DNA from: JADLGL01 sp963823045
Lineage (GTDB): Bacteria > Pseudomonadota > Alphaproteobacteria > Rhizobiales > Kaistiaceae
Reading direction: 5' to 3'
Length of the DNA: 64,000 nt
NCBI GenBank assembly: GCA_963823045.1
Contig: CAWGKA010000003.1
Location: 124,001 to 188,000, forward strand
The position numbers and the translations under genes were made by a program. This document shows positions 9,554 through 27,200 of the stretch, piece after piece. The notes under the pieces were generated by a model, which saw only the letters and a program-made list of their open reading frames with translations, did not search any database and had not been told where the DNA came from. The stretch's first letter is position 1. The number at the start of each line of letters is the position of its first letter.

Positions 9554-9832
9554 CTACTTCCTCTTCGCCTTCTTGTCGGCCGCATGGCCGTGATAGGTGC
9601 GGGTCGGCGCGAACTCACCGAACTTGTGTCCGACCATGTCTTCATTGACCAGGACCGGAATATGCTTCTGGCCGTTGTGGACGCCGAAGGTGAGTCCGAC
9701 GAACTGCGGCAAGATCGTCGAGCGACGGCTCCAGATCTTGATCACCTCGCTGCGGCCGGATTCGCGCGACTTGTCTGCCTTCTTGAGAAGGTAGCCGTCG
9801 ACGAAGGGGCCTTTCCAAACAGAACGTGCCAC
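9554..9832 (-). CDS. rpsS: 30S ribosomal protein S19
   Basis: This intact 92-residue protein starts MARSVWKGPFVDGYLLKKA and contains TILPQFVGLTFGVHNGQKHIPV and MVGHKFGEFAPTR, all diagnostic. S19 pairs with S13 in the 30S head. It lies 2 bp upstream of rplV and 11 bp after rplB. Confidence 0.98.
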   Translation of the reverse strand: MARSVWKGPFVDGYLLKKADKSRESGRSEVIKIWSRRSTILPQFVGLTFGVHNGQKHIPVLVNEDMVGHKFGEFAPTRTYHGHAADKKAKRK

Positions 9833-9843
9833 GCCGTGGTCCT

Positions 9844-10684
9844 CTACTTGCCTTTCTTGCGCGCATGCCGTGAGCGCGCGATGAACTTATCAGTCTGCTT
9901 GTTCGACCGGGTCCGCTTGCCCTTGGTCGGCTTGCCCCAGGGGGTCACCGGATGGCGACCGCCAGAAGTCCGGCCTTCACCACCACCATGCGGATGGTCG
10001 ATCGGGTTCATGGCAACACCGCGAACGCTCGGACGCTTGCCGAGCCAACGGTTGCGGCCAGCCTTGCCGATGTTGATGTTGGAGTGATCCGGGTTCGACA
10101 CGGCGCCGACGGTGGCCATGCAGCTCTGGTGAACCAGGCGCTGCTCGCCCGAATTCAGCTTGAGAATGGCATAGCCCTGATCGCGGCCGACATACTGCGC
10201 GTAGGCGCCAGCAGCGCGGGCGATCTGGCCACCCTTCCCGGGCTTCATCTCGATGTTGTGCACGATCGTGCCGATCGGCATCGCCTGCAGCGGCATGGCA
10301 TTGCCTGGGCGCACGTCGGCGCGCTGAGGCGGCAACGATCTTGTCGCCCGGTCCGACACGCTGCGGCGCCAGGATGTAGGCCTGCTCGCCATCGGCATAG
10401 TTCACCAGCGCGATGAAGGCCGAACGGTTTGGATCATATTCCAGCCGCTCAATCGTGCCCTCGACGTCGAGCTTGGCGCGCTTGAAGTCGACAATGCGAT
10501 AGGTGCGCTTGTGCCCGCCGCCGCGACGGCGCGCGGTGACGCGGCCACGGTTGTTGCGGCCGCCCGAACCGGTCAGGCCTTCGGTCAGCGTCTTGACCGG
10601 CTTGCCCTTGTGCAGCCCCTCGCGCGACACCGTCACCAGCTGGCGCTGGCTCGGCGTGGTCGGATTGTAGGTCTTCAGTGCCAT
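9844..10684 (-). CDS. rplB: 50S ribosomal protein L2 (one frame break)
   Basis: The first 115 residues include MALKTYNPTTPSQRQL and the RRGGGHKRTYRIVDFKR motif. An extra base near 10322, in a GCGCGCC run, breaks the frame; after repair the protein continues DVRPGNAMPLQAMPIGT and the catalytically important AMNPIDHPHGGGEGRT segment with the conserved histidine. The repaired length is 279 residues. L2 is needed for subunit association and peptidyl transferase activity. Confidence 0.93.
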
Positions 10685-10698
10685 CTCTGATCCTGCCC

Positions 10699-10992
10699 CT
10701 ACAGTCCGGTCGTGACGTCGATCGACTGGCCTTCGACCAGTGTCACGATCGCCCGCTTGCTGTCGGACTGCTTGCCCAGAATGTTGCGGAACCGCTTGGT
10801 CTTACCTTTGCGATTCAACGTGTTGACGGCCTTCACCTTGACCTCGAACAGCGCTTCCACGGCCGCCTTGATCTGCGGCTTGGTCGCGTCGGCCGAGACG
10901 ATGAAGACGACCTTGTCCTGCTCGGAAGCAGTGGTTGCCTTCTCGGTGATGACCGGGCTGCGGATGATGTCGTAGTGGCTGAGCTTGGTCAT
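10699..10992 (-). CDS. rplW: 50S ribosomal protein L23
   Basis: The intact 97-residue protein starts MTKLSHYDIIRSPVITEKAT and has the segment EALFEVKVKAVNTLNRKGK of the L23 beta-hairpin. It sits at the tunnel exit and is the main docking site for trigger factor. Its start overlaps the rplD end by 4 bp. Confidence 0.97.
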   Translation of the reverse strand: MTKLSHYDIIRSPVITEKATTASEQDKVVFIVSADATKPQIKAAVEALFEVKVKAVNTLNRKGKTKRFRNILGKQSDSKRAIVTLVEGQSIDVTTGL

Positions 10993-11612
10993 TTCAGCCG
11001 CTCCTCAAGCGCGCTCACCGCGTCCTTCGTCAGCACCAGCGTGTGACGACGAAGCACGTCGTAGACATTGATGCCCTTCACCGGCAGCACATCGATGTTG
11101 CCGATGTTGCGCGCGGCGAGGCGGAAATTGTCCTCGATCGCCTCACCGCCGACGAACAGCGCATTGGCGATGCCGAGCTTGGCGAACTGGGCCTGAAGAC
11201 GCCTTGGTCTTCGGCGCCTCGACGGAAAGCGCATCGAGGACGATGATCGCCGAGTCCTTCGCCTTGGCCGACAGCGCATGCTTCAGCGCCAGGACGCGGC
11301 ACCTTCTTCGGCAGATCATGCGCATGGCTGCGCACGACCGGACCGAAAGCCTTGCCGCCGCCACGGAACTGCGGCGCGCTCTTGGCGCCGTGACGGGCAC
11401 GGCCGCCGCCCTTCTGCTTGCCGAACTTGGCGCCGGTCATGTTGATCTCGCCGCGGGTCTTCGGTCTTGTGCGTGCCGGCCTGGCGCTTGGCGAGCTGCC
11501 AGCGCACAGTACGCGCCAGAATGTCGGCACGCGGCTCGAGACCGAAAATCTCGTCCGGCACGCTGATCGAGCCGGCCGACTTGCCGTCGAGCGTGGTTAC
11601 CTTGAAGTCCAT
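10989..11612 (-). CDS. rplD: 50S ribosomal protein L4 (three frame breaks)
   Basis: The start is the ATG at 11610-11612, which overlaps the rplC stop. N-terminal residues DFKVTTLDGKSAGSISVPD are L4-like. Extra bases near 11462, 11299 and 11199 break the frame; with all three removed the gene has 621 coding bases and 206 residues, including the tunnel loop with GGGRARHGAKSAPQFRGGG and the end GINVYDVLRRHTLVLTKDA. L4 lines the exit tunnel and in E. coli regulates the S10 operon. Three hits in 620 bp make this one of the worst-affected genes. Confidence 0.9.
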
Positions 11613-12486
11613 CACGCCTTGTCCTCATCGGTGCCGGCGGCATCGGAGTCCGGCGCAGTGTCAGTTTCAGTGCGCGGCCTGCTCGGCGCGCCTCGGCCGG
11701 CGCCTCAACGGGAGCCGACTGTTCGCCGACCGCAGCAACAACGGCTTCGACCGGAGCCTCAGCCTCGGCCGGCGCTTCGGAAGCAGCCGCTTCCGGTTCG
11801 CCTTCACCGTTCTTGCGGAATGCCCCGGGGATCGGAACGCCCTCGGGCAGCTTCCGCTTCACCGCATCGCGCACCAGGATCCAGCCGCCGGACGCCCCAG
11901 GCACCGAGCCTTCGACCATGATCAGGCCACGCTCGACATCGGTCTTGACGACCTTGAGGTTCTGCGTGGTGACGCGCTCGTCGCCCATATGGCCGGCCAT
12001 CTTCTTGCCCTTGAAGACCTTGCCCGGGATCCTGGCGCTGACCGGTCGAACCATGTGCGCGGTGCGTGATCGAAGCGCCGTGCGAGGCCCTGCCGCCGCC
12101 GAAATTGTGCCGCTTCATCGAACCGGCAAAGCCCTTGCCGATCGAAGTGCCGGTGACGTCGACGAACTGGCCGACGACGAAATGATCGGCAGTGATCTCA
12201 GCGCCGACATCGATGAGATTGTCGGGCGTAACGCGGAACTCGGCGATCTGCCGCTTCGGCTCAACGTGGGCGCGCGCGAAATGACCGCGCATCGCCTTGC
12301 GGCGTCCGCTTGACCTTGGCCAGGCCGGCGCCGAGCTGCAAGTGCGGTGTAGCCGTTCTTCTCCACCGTGCGGTGGGCAACGACCTGGCACTTGTCGAGC
12401 TTAAGCACCGTGACCGGCACCTGATCGCCGCCCTCGGTGTAGATCCGAGTCATGCCCAGCTTCTGAGTGATGACGCCTGCGCGCAT
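11612..12486 (-). CDS. rplC: 50S ribosomal protein L3 (about five frame breaks, long acidic tail)
   Basis: The protein starts MRAGVITQKLGMTRIYTEGG. Breaks lie near 12340, 12300 and 12024, and two more (or a two-base slip) lie near 11680-11692. Repaired, it contains MRGHFARAHVEPKR, GSMKRHNFGGGRASHGAS and MAGHMGDERVTTQNLKVV, then an Ala/Glu/Pro-rich tail of about 70 residues that ends GTDEDKA. The repaired length is about 289 residues, longer than the usual 210-245. L3 is an early 50S assembly protein near the peptidyl transferase centre. The exact tail sequence is uncertain. Confidence 0.88.
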
Positions 12487-12508
12487 GGCCGTTGCCAGTC
12501 CCTCGTCC

Positions 12509-12817
12509 TTAAAGCTTGATCTCGACGTCGACGCCGGCAGCGAGGTCGAGCTTCATCAGCGCGTCCACGGTCTGCGGGGTCGGATCGACGATATCGAGGA
12601 GCCGTTTGTGCGTCCGCATTTCGAACTGCTCGCGGCTCTTCTTATCGACGTGCGGCGAGCGGTTCACGGTGTACTTCTCAATCCGAGTCGGCAGCGGGAT
12701 CGGGCCGCGCACGCGCGCCCCGGTCCGCTTTGCCGTAGAGACGATCTCGCGCGTCGAAGAATCGAGCACACGATGATCGAAGGCTTTGAGCCGGATTCGG
12801 ATGTTCTGACCGTTCAT
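12509..12817 (-). CDS. rpsJ: 30S ribosomal protein S10
   Basis: This intact 102-residue protein starts MNGQNIRIRLKAFDHRVLD and has the conserved GARVRGPIPLPTRIEKYTV and KKSREQFEMRTHKRLLDI segments. S10 is also NusE, the partner of NusG (28.6 kb) in coupling transcription and translation. It opens the S10 block, 40 bp after tuf. Confidence 0.98.
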   Translation of the reverse strand: MNGQNIRIRLKAFDHRVLDSSTREIVSTAKRTGARVRGPIPLPTRIEKYTVNRSPHVDKKSREQFEMRTHKRLLDIVDPTPQTVDALMKLDLAAGVDVEIKL

Positions 12818-12857
12818 GCTTCAGCTTTCCAGTTCAGGTTCTTCAGCAGAACGATCT

Positions 12858-14048
12858 CTACTTAAGGATCTCGGTGATGACGCCCGAACCAACGGTGCGG
12901 CCGCCCTCGCGAATGGCGAAGCGCTGACGCTCCTCCAGCGCGATCGGAACGATCAGTTCAACCGTCATCGAGGCGTTGTCGCCCGGCATCACCATTTCGG
13001 TGCCTTCCGGGAGATGCACGATGCCGGTCACGTCCGTGGTGCGGAAGTAGAACTGCGGCCGATAGTTGGTGAAGAACGGCGTGTGACGGCCACCTTCTTC
13101 CTTGGTGAGGATGTAGGCCTCAGCCTTGAAGTTGGTGTGCGGCGTGACCGAGCCGGGCTTGCACAGCACCTGGCCGCGCTCGACCTGCTCGCGGTCGATG
13201 CCGCGCAGCAGGGCGCCGATGTTGTCGCCGGCCTGGCCCTGATCGAGCAGCTTGCGGAACATCTCGACGCCCGTGACGGTCGTCTTCTGCGTGTCGCGAA
13301 TGCCGACGATCTCGACTTCCTCGCCGACCTTCACGATGCCGCGCTCGACACGGCCGGTGACAACGGTGCCGCGGCCCGAGATCGAGAAGACGTCCTCGAT
13401 GGCGAGCAGGAACGGCTTGTCGACCGGACGCTCCGGCGTCGGGATGTAATCGTCGACGGCCTGCATCAGCTTCAGGATCGAATCATGACCGATCTCAGGA
13501 TCGCGGCCTTCGAGGGCGGCCAGAGCCGAGCCCGCGATGATCGGGATCTCATCGCCCGGGAAGTCGTACTTCGACAGCAGCTCACGCACTTCGAGCTCGA
13601 CCAGCTCGAGGAGCTCGGGATCGTCAACCTGATCGACCTTGTTGAGATACACGACCAGAGCCGGCACGCCGACATTGTAGGCCAGCAGGATGTGCTCGCG
13701 CGTCTGCGGCATCGGGCCGTCGGCGGCGTTGACGACGAGAATGGCACCGTCCATCTGCGCCGCGCCGGTGATCATGTTCTTCACATAGTCAGCGTGGCCG
13801 GGGCAGTCGACGTGAGCATAGTGACGGTTGGCCGTCTCGTACTCAACGTGGGCGGTATTGATCGTGATGCCGCGCGCGCGCTCTTCGGGAGCCGCGTCGA
13901 TCGAGGCATAATCCTTGAAGGTCGCCCCACCGGTCTCCGCCAGCACCTTGGTGATGGCTGCCGTTAGCGTCGTCTTACCGTGGTCGACATGGCCAATCGT
14001 GCCGATGTTGACGTGCGGCTTGGTGCGCTCGAACTTTTCTTTCGCCAT
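12858..14048 (-). CDS. tuf: Translation elongation factor Tu
   Basis: The intact 396-residue GTPase carries the G1 motif GHVDHGKT near residue 19, the G3 motif DCPGH and the G4 motif NKVD. EF-Tu brings aminoacyl-tRNA to the ribosomal A site. It follows fusA by 38 bp in a str-type order. No second tuf copy is present in this window, although alphaproteobacteria often carry one near tRNA genes. Confidence 0.98.
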   Translation of the reverse strand: MAKEKFERTKPHVNIGTIGHVDHGKTTLTAAITKVLAETGGATFKDYASIDAAPEERARGITINTAHVEYETANRHYAHVDCPGHADYVKNMITGAAQMDGAILVVNAADGPMPQTREHILLAYNVGVPALVVYLNKVDQVDDPELLELVELEVRELLSKYDFPGDEIPIIAGSALAALEGRDPEIGHDSILKLMQAVDDYIPTPERPVDKPFLLAIEDVFSISGRGTVVTGRVERGIVKVGEEVEIVGIRDTQKTTVTGVEMFRKLLDQGQAGDNIGALLRGIDREQVERGQVLCKPGSVTPHTNFKAEAYILTKEEGGRHTPFFTNYRPQFYFRTTDVTGIVHLPEGTEMVMPGDNASMTVELIVPIALEERQRFAIREGGRTVGSGVITEILK

Positions 14049-14086
14049 AGGGCTCTCCGTTTCGTTTATTCGCGGTCGTGCTGGAC

Positions 14087-16162
14087 TCAGGCGAACTTCG
14101 CCTGAACCTCCTCGGCAACGGCCTGCGGAACTTGCTCGTAGTGATCGAATTGCATCGTGTACTGCGCCCGCCCCTGGCTCATCGAGCGCAAGGTGTTGAC
14201 GTAGCCAAACATGTTAGCGAGAGGCACCATCGCGTTAACGACGGTGGCGATGCCCCGGATCTCGGTGCCGACAATCTGGCCACGGCGGGAATTCAGATCG
14301 CCGATGACGTCTCCCATGTAGTCTTCGGGAGTGACGACTTCCACCTTCATGATCGGCTCGAGAAGCTTCGGGCCGGCCTTCTGCGCGCCTTCACGGAAGG
14401 CGGCACGAGAGGCGATCTCGAAGGCGAGCACGCTCGAATCGACGTCGTGATAGGCGCCGTCGATCAGCGTGACCTTGACGTCGACCAGCGGGAAGCCGGC
14501 GATGACGCCGCCGCCCATGACGCTCTCGACGCCCTTCTGAACGCCCGGAATGTATTCCTTCGGGACGTTTCCGCCGACGATCTTGCTTTCGAACTCGAAG
14601 CCGGCGCCGGATTCGTTCGGCGAGATGACCAGCTTGACGCGGGCAAACTGACCCGAGCCGCCCGTCTGCTTCTTGTGCGTGTAGTCGATCTCGGTCTCGC
14701 GGGTCAGCGTCTCGCGATAGGCGACCTGCGGAGCACCGATATTCGCTTCGACCTTGAACTCACGCTTCATGCGGTCGACGAGAATGTCGAGGTGAAGCTC
14801 GCCCATGCCGGCGATGATGGTCTGGCCCAACTCTTCGTCCGACTTGACGCGGAAAGACGGATCTTCCTGAGCCAAACGCCGGAGCGCCACACCCATCTTC
14901 TCCTGGTCGGCCTTGGTCTTCGGCTCGATCGCGATCTCGATGACCGGCTCGGGGAACTCCATGCGCTCCAGGATGACCGGGCTCGATGCATCGCAAAGCG
15001 TGTCGCCGGTCGTCGTTTCCTTGAGGCCTGCGATCGCGACGATGTCGCCCGCAAAGGCTTCCTTGATGTCTTCGCGGTCATTGGAATGCATCTGCAGCAT
15101 CCGGCCGACGCGCTCGCGCTTCTCTTTGACCGTGTTCAGCAGGCTGACGCCGGTCTCGAGTCTTCCCGAATAGATTCGGCAGAAGGTCAGCGAGCCGACA
15201 AAAGCATCGTTCATCACCTTGAAGGCGAGCATCGACAGCGGCGCCTCGTCGGAGGAAACGCGCTTCACCTCCTCGCCCGTCTTCGGGTCGATGCCTTTGA
15301 TGGCAGCAACTTCCACCGGCGAGGGAAGGTAATCGACAACCGCGTCGAGCAGCGGCTGCACGCCCTTGTTCTTGAAGGCCGAGCCGCACAGAATCGGAAC
15401 AAAGACGCTATCGCAGGTGCCCTTGCGGATTAGCGCCTTCAGCGTCGCCTCGTCCGGGAGCTTGCCTTCGAGATAGGCCTCCATCGCAGCCTCATCGATC
15501 TCGACGGCGAGTTCGATCATCTCCTCGCGATACTTTTCAGCATCAGCAAGCAGATCGGCAGGAATGTCGACGTAGTCGTATTTCGCGCCGAGCGACTCGT
15601 CGTGCCAGACGACGGCCTTCATCTTGACGAGGTCAATGACGCCCTTGAAGTCGCTCTCGGCGCCATAGGGCAGCTGAATGACAAGCGGCTTCGCGCCGAG
15701 GCGCGACTTGATCATCTCGACCGAACGGTAAAAATCGGCGCCGATCTTGTCCATCTTGTTGACGAAGATCATGCGCGGCACGTGATATTTGTCGGCCTGG
15801 CGCCAAACCGTCTCGGTCTGCGGCTCCACGCCGGCGTTGGCGTCAAGCAGCGCCACGGCGCCGTCGAGCACGCGCAGCGAGCGCTCGACTTCGATGGTGA
15901 AGTCGACGTGGCCCGGGGTGTCGATGATGTTGAGGCGCTTGCCGTTCCAGTAGGCGGTCGTCGCGGCGGACGTAATGGTGATGCCGCGCTCCTGCTCCTG
16001 CTCCATCCAATCCATGGTGGCGGCGCCGTCATGGACTTCGCCGATCTTATGGCTACGGCCGGTGTAGAACAGAATCCGCTCGGTGGTCGTCGTCTTGCCG
16101 GCATCAATGTGGGCCATGATGCCGAAGTTGCGGTAGTCCTCGATCTTATGTGCGCGGGTCAT
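14087..16162 (-). CDS. fusA: Translation elongation factor G
   Basis: This intact 691-residue GTPase has the G1 motif AHIDAGKTTTTER near residue 17, DTPGHVDFT (G3) and NKMDKIGADF (G4). The five-domain layout of EF-G is consistent with its length. EF-G drives translocation of tRNA and mRNA and works with RRF in recycling. It lies between rpsG and tuf. Confidence 0.98.
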   Translation of the reverse strand: MTRAHKIEDYRNFGIMAHIDAGKTTTTERILFYTGRSHKIGEVHDGAATMDWMEQEQERGITITSAATTAYWNGKRLNIIDTPGHVDFTIEVERSLRVLDGAVALLDANAGVEPQTETVWRQADKYHVPRMIFVNKMDKIGADFYRSVEMIKSRLGAKPLVIQLPYGAESDFKGVIDLVKMKAVVWHDESLGAKYDYVDIPADLLADAEKYREEMIELAVEIDEAAMEAYLEGKLPDEATLKALIRKGTCDSVFVPILCGSAFKNKGVQPLLDAVVDYLPSPVEVAAIKGIDPKTGEEVKRVSSDEAPLSMLAFKVMNDAFVGSLTFCRIYSGRLETGVSLLNTVKEKRERVGRMLQMHSNDREDIKEAFAGDIVAIAGLKETTTGDTLCDASSPVILERMEFPEPVIEIAIEPKTKADQEKMGVALRRLAQEDPSFRVKSDEELGQTIIAGMGELHLDILVDRMKREFKVEANIGAPQVAYRETLTRETEIDYTHKKQTGGSGQFARVKLVISPNESGAGFEFESKIVGGNVPKEYIPGVQKGVESVMGGGVIAGFPLVDVKVTLIDGAYHDVDSSVLAFEIASRAAFREGAQKAGPKLLEPIMKVEVVTPEDYMGDVIGDLNSRRGQIVGTEIRGIATVVNAMVPLANMFGYVNTLRSMSQGRAQYTMQFDHYEQVPQAVAEEVQAKFA

Positions 16163-16182
16163 GTCCGTGAACCTCTGAGGGG

Positions 16183-16653
16183 CTACCAGCGATAATGCGA
16201 GAAGGCGCGGTTGGCCTCGGCCATCCGGTGCGTGTCTTCACGCTTCTTGACGGCGTTGCCGCGGTTGTTGGCGGCGTCGAGCAGCTCGCCCGAAAGGCGG
16301 TCGACCATGGTCTTTTCGTTGCGGCCGCGCGCGGCGGTCAGCAGCCAGCGGATCGCCAGCGCCTGACGGCGGGACGGCCGGACTTCGACCGGCACCTGAT
16401 AGGTGGCGCCACCGACGCGGCGCGAGCGAACCTCGATCTGCGGCATGACGTTATCAAGCGCCTGCTTGAAGATGCCGAGCGGATCCTGCTTGGCGCGTGT
16501 CTCGATCAGGTCGAAAGCGCCATAGACGATGGTCTCGGCGGCGGACTTCTTGCCGTCGCGCATGACCGAATTCATGAATTTGGATACGATCACGTCCCCG
16601 AATTTCGGGTCCGGGATGATCTCGCGTTTTTCTGCGCGATGACGACGGGACAT
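16183..16653 (-). CDS. rpsG: 30S ribosomal protein S7
   Basis: The intact 156-residue protein starts MSRRHRAEKREIIPDPKFGD and has VGGATYQVPVEVRPSRRQAL and the end ANRAFSHYRW. S7 nucleates assembly of the 30S head. It lies 18 bp after rpsL and 20 bp before fusA, indicating one transcript. Confidence 0.98.
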   Translation of the reverse strand: MSRRHRAEKREIIPDPKFGDVIVSKFMNSVMRDGKKSAAETIVYGAFDLIETRAKQDPLGIFKQALDNVMPQIEVRSRRVGGATYQVPVEVRPSRRQALAIRWLLTAARGRNEKTMVDRLSGELLDAANNRGNAVKKREDTHRMAEANRAFSHYRW

Positions 16654-16671
16654 GTTTCTCTCTCCCCTCGC

Positions 16672-17043
16672 CTATTTCGGCCGCTTGGCGCCGTACTTCG
16701 AACGGCGCTGCTTGCGGTCCTTGACGCCCTGGGTATCGAGGACGCCGCGAATGATGTGGTAGCGAACACCCGGAAGGTCCTTCACGCGGCCGCCGCGGAT
16801 CATGACCACGGAATGCTCCTGAAGATTGTGGCCCTCGCCCGGGATGTAGCCGATGACCTCGAAGCCGTTCTGAAGGCGGACCTTGGCGACCTTGCGCAGG
16901 GCCGAGTTCGGCTTCTTCGGCGTCGTCGTATAGACGCGCGTGCAGACGCCGCGCTTCTGGGGGTTCCCCTGCAGCGCCGGCACCTTGTTGCGCTTCACCG
17001 GCGCCTGGCGCGGATTGCGAACGAGCTGGTTAATCGTCGGCAT
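16672..17043 (-). CDS. rpsL: 30S ribosomal protein S12
   Basis: The intact 123-residue protein starts MPTINQLVRNPRQAP and has TTPKKPNSALRKVAKVRL and GEGHNLQEHSVVMIRGGRV. Both lysines that are classically altered in streptomycin resistance are wild-type. S12 monitors codon-anticodon pairing in the A site. It is the first gene of the str block after rpoC. Confidence 0.98.
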   Translation of the reverse strand: MPTINQLVRNPRQAPVKRNKVPALQGNPQKRGVCTRVYTTTPKKPNSALRKVAKVRLQNGFEVIGYIPGEGHNLQEHSVVMIRGGRVKDLPGVRYHIIRGVLDTQGVKDRKQRRSKYGAKRPK

Positions 17044-17403
17044 TCGTACCTTCGCTCATGGTCCGCTCTCGCGGTCCCATGTGTTGATCAAAACAATCAG
17101 CGCCTGCACCGAAATGGCGGGCGCTCCGAAAAGCAGAGGATCACAGCTTGCGCCGCGATCGTGCGACCTAATTCACCGTCTCTTGTGGTTCGTCAGCGTT
17201 TAGGCTTCGTCGTTCCCGGCTTGGACGCCGACGGAGCTTGAAGACCTACAGCCTGTCGAAAGCGCGCGGAACCTACTTTTTCGCCGCTAGTCGGTCAACC
17301 CCTACAGGGTCCGATTTCGCGACAAATCGCGATGGGAAGCGCGCTACCCTGTCGCGGGTCGGGTGCGGGAGCCTATGTGCCCCCGCACCCGCCGATTTTC
17401 AAG
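17044..17403. other. Intergenic region between rpoC and rpsL
   Basis: This 360-bp stretch separates rpoC from rpsL. No conserved protein or tRNA was seen on either strand. It holds a strong hairpin at 17360-17391 just past rpoC and, at about 17317-17333, a pair of TCGCGA hexamers separated by four bases. A promoter for the str block would be expected in the half next to rpsL, but no sequence stands out well enough to call. Confidence 0.5.
17360..17391 (-). terminator. Hairpin downstream of rpoC
   Basis: The arms CGGGTGCGGG and CCCGCACCCG are perfectly complementary over 10 bp around a 12-base loop. The hairpin follows the preferred rpoC stop by 12 bp in the direction of transcription. There is no T-run after it, so it may be a partial terminator or an RNA-processing or stability element, not a classical intrinsic terminator. 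Confidence 0.55.
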
Positions 17404-21624
<4,221 letters not shown>

Positions 21625-21715
21625 ACCGTTATCTTCTCCTTCGGCGCTGCGCGGCGGGTGCCGATCCCGCCGCCGTGCCGCTTAATCGTGATCCTCAAAT
21701 CGGTTCCGTCAGCCG

Positions 21716-25853
<4,138 letters not shown>

Positions 25854-26061
25854 TGTCAGCTCCTCGAATTTGGAGAACCGGGTCCGGCTACCGGCGCGAC
25901 ACGCGCACAGCTCCCCGGACGATGATCCTTTTTACGAACGCAACCGCGGGCGCCGGCGGCACCCGCGTAAGTTTTGCCGGCGCCGAAGCTGCCAGCTCCA
26001 AAACTGTCGTTCGGCGCTAACGCCAAACCTGCCTCAATTCCTGCCCACCGCCCTTTAGTGA

Positions 26062-26085
26062 CGGGTCCCCGCTGTCGGGGACCCG
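26062..26085 (-). promoter_or_regulatory. Hairpin between rplL and rpoB (putative attenuator or processing site)
   Basis: The arms CGGGTCCCCG and CGGGGACCCG are perfectly complementary over 10 bp with a four-base loop. It lies 24 bp after rplL and 209 bp before rpoB, with no T-run. In E. coli the same interval holds an attenuator and an RNase III site that set ribosomal-protein to polymerase ratios. A similar role here is inferred from position only. Confidence 0.5.
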
Positions 26086-26108
26086 CCAATTCGTTTGCGC
26101 GGGCCGAA

Positions 26109-26483
26109 CTACTTCAGTTCGACCTTGGCGCCTGCGCCTTCGAGTTGAGCCTTCAGCTTGTCGGCTTCGTCCTTGTTGACGCCTTCCTTGACCGGCTTCG
26201 GGGCGCCCTCCACGAGATCCTTGGCCTCTTTCAGGCCGAGCCCGGTGATCGCCCGGACTTCCTTGATCACGTTGATCTTCTGCGCGCCGGCATCGGCGAG
26301 AATGACGTCGAATTCAGTCTTCTCCTCGGCCGGAGCGGCGGCGGCACCGCCACCAACGGCGGCAACGGCCACCGGAGCAGCAGCCGAAACGCCCCACTTC
26401 TCTTCGAGAAGCTTGGAGAGTTCGGCGGCTTCGAGAACCGTCAGGCCCGAGAGTTCATCTGCAATCTTAGAAAGATCAGCCAT
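26109..26483 (-). CDS. rplL: 50S ribosomal protein L7/L12
   Basis: This intact 124-residue acidic protein starts MADLSKIADELSGLTVLEAAEL, has an alanine-rich hinge near residues 35-55 and the conserved C-terminal domain with EVRAITGLGLKEAKDLVEGAP. Dimers form the stalk that recruits elongation factors. It lies 36 bp after rplJ, whose product anchors it. Confidence 0.98.
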   Translation of the reverse strand: MADLSKIADELSGLTVLEAAELSKLLEEKWGVSAAAPVAVAAVGGGAAAAPAEEKTEFDVILADAGAQKINVIKEVRAITGLGLKEAKDLVEGAPKPVKEGVNKDEADKLKAQLEGAGAKVELK

Positions 26484-26519
26484 CTGTTTGTTTCCTTTGA
26501 TCGATTCGAATCTGGTTGG

Positions 26520-27038
26520 TTACGCGGCTTCGTCCTTGGCGGCATACGCTCCGAACACTCGGGCGAGCTGACCTGCCGGGGCGACGAGCACCTGGGCGAT
26601 ACGAGTCGCCGGGGTGCTGATCATGCCGACCAGCTTGGCACGCAGCTCGTCGAGAGACGGGAGCTCCGCCAGTGCCTTCACACCCTCCGGGTCGAGCGCG
26701 GTCTTCCCCATCGCACCACCGAGAACAACGAGCTTGTCGTTGGTCTTGGCGAACTCGACGACGACCTTGGCGGCGGCGACCGGATCGTCCGAATAGGCGA
26801 TCATGGTCGGGCCGGCGAATAGGTCGGCGATCGGTTCCGCGTCGGTGCCCTTCAGCGCCAGCTTGGCAAGGCGGTTCTTCACCACCTTGGCGTTGGCGCC
26901 GGCATCCCGAGCACGGCTGCGAAGGCTTGTCATGTCGGCGACATTGAGGCCGCTATAGTGGGCGACGACAACGGTGCCGGCCGACGTGAAGACGGTGTTG
27001 AGCATTCCGACGAATTCGCTCTTTTCCGTTCTTTCCAC
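26520..27038 (-). CDS. rplJ: 50S ribosomal protein L10
   Basis: The preferred start is the GTG at 27036-27038, giving 172 residues beginning VERTEKSEFVGMLNTVF; a GGAG lies six bases before it. A TTG four codons upstream is possible but less like the family. The core VVVAHYSGLNVADM and KVVKNRLAKLAL is typical of L10. L10 holds the L7/L12 stalk and represses its own operon through the leader RNA found just upstream. Confidence 0.94.
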   Translation of the reverse strand: MERTEKSEFVGMLNTVFTSAGTVVVAHYSGLNVADMTSLRSRARDAGANAKVVKNRLAKLALKGTDAEPIADLFAGPTMIAYSDDPVAAAKVVVEFAKTNDKLVVLGGAMGKTALDPEGVKALAELPSLDELRAKLVGMISTPATRIAQVLVAPAGQLARVFGAYAAKDEAA

Positions 27039-27200
27039 GGCCTTCTCCAATTCTAGCGACTGGTCGATTGCGACCGGACGCCGGTTGAAATGGCCTGCCT
27101 CCCGAAGGAGACCGGCCGCTCAGCCTGTCCGCCCGCGACCCAAGAGTCGCTAGGCCAGTTCGAACCGATCCGCCCGATCGCTCGGGTGAAATCGGTCTCC

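Noticed and set aside
13252..16200. A second elongation-factor-like gene on the plus strand opposite tuf and fusA
   Set aside because: Only antisense shadows of tuf and fusA were found there.
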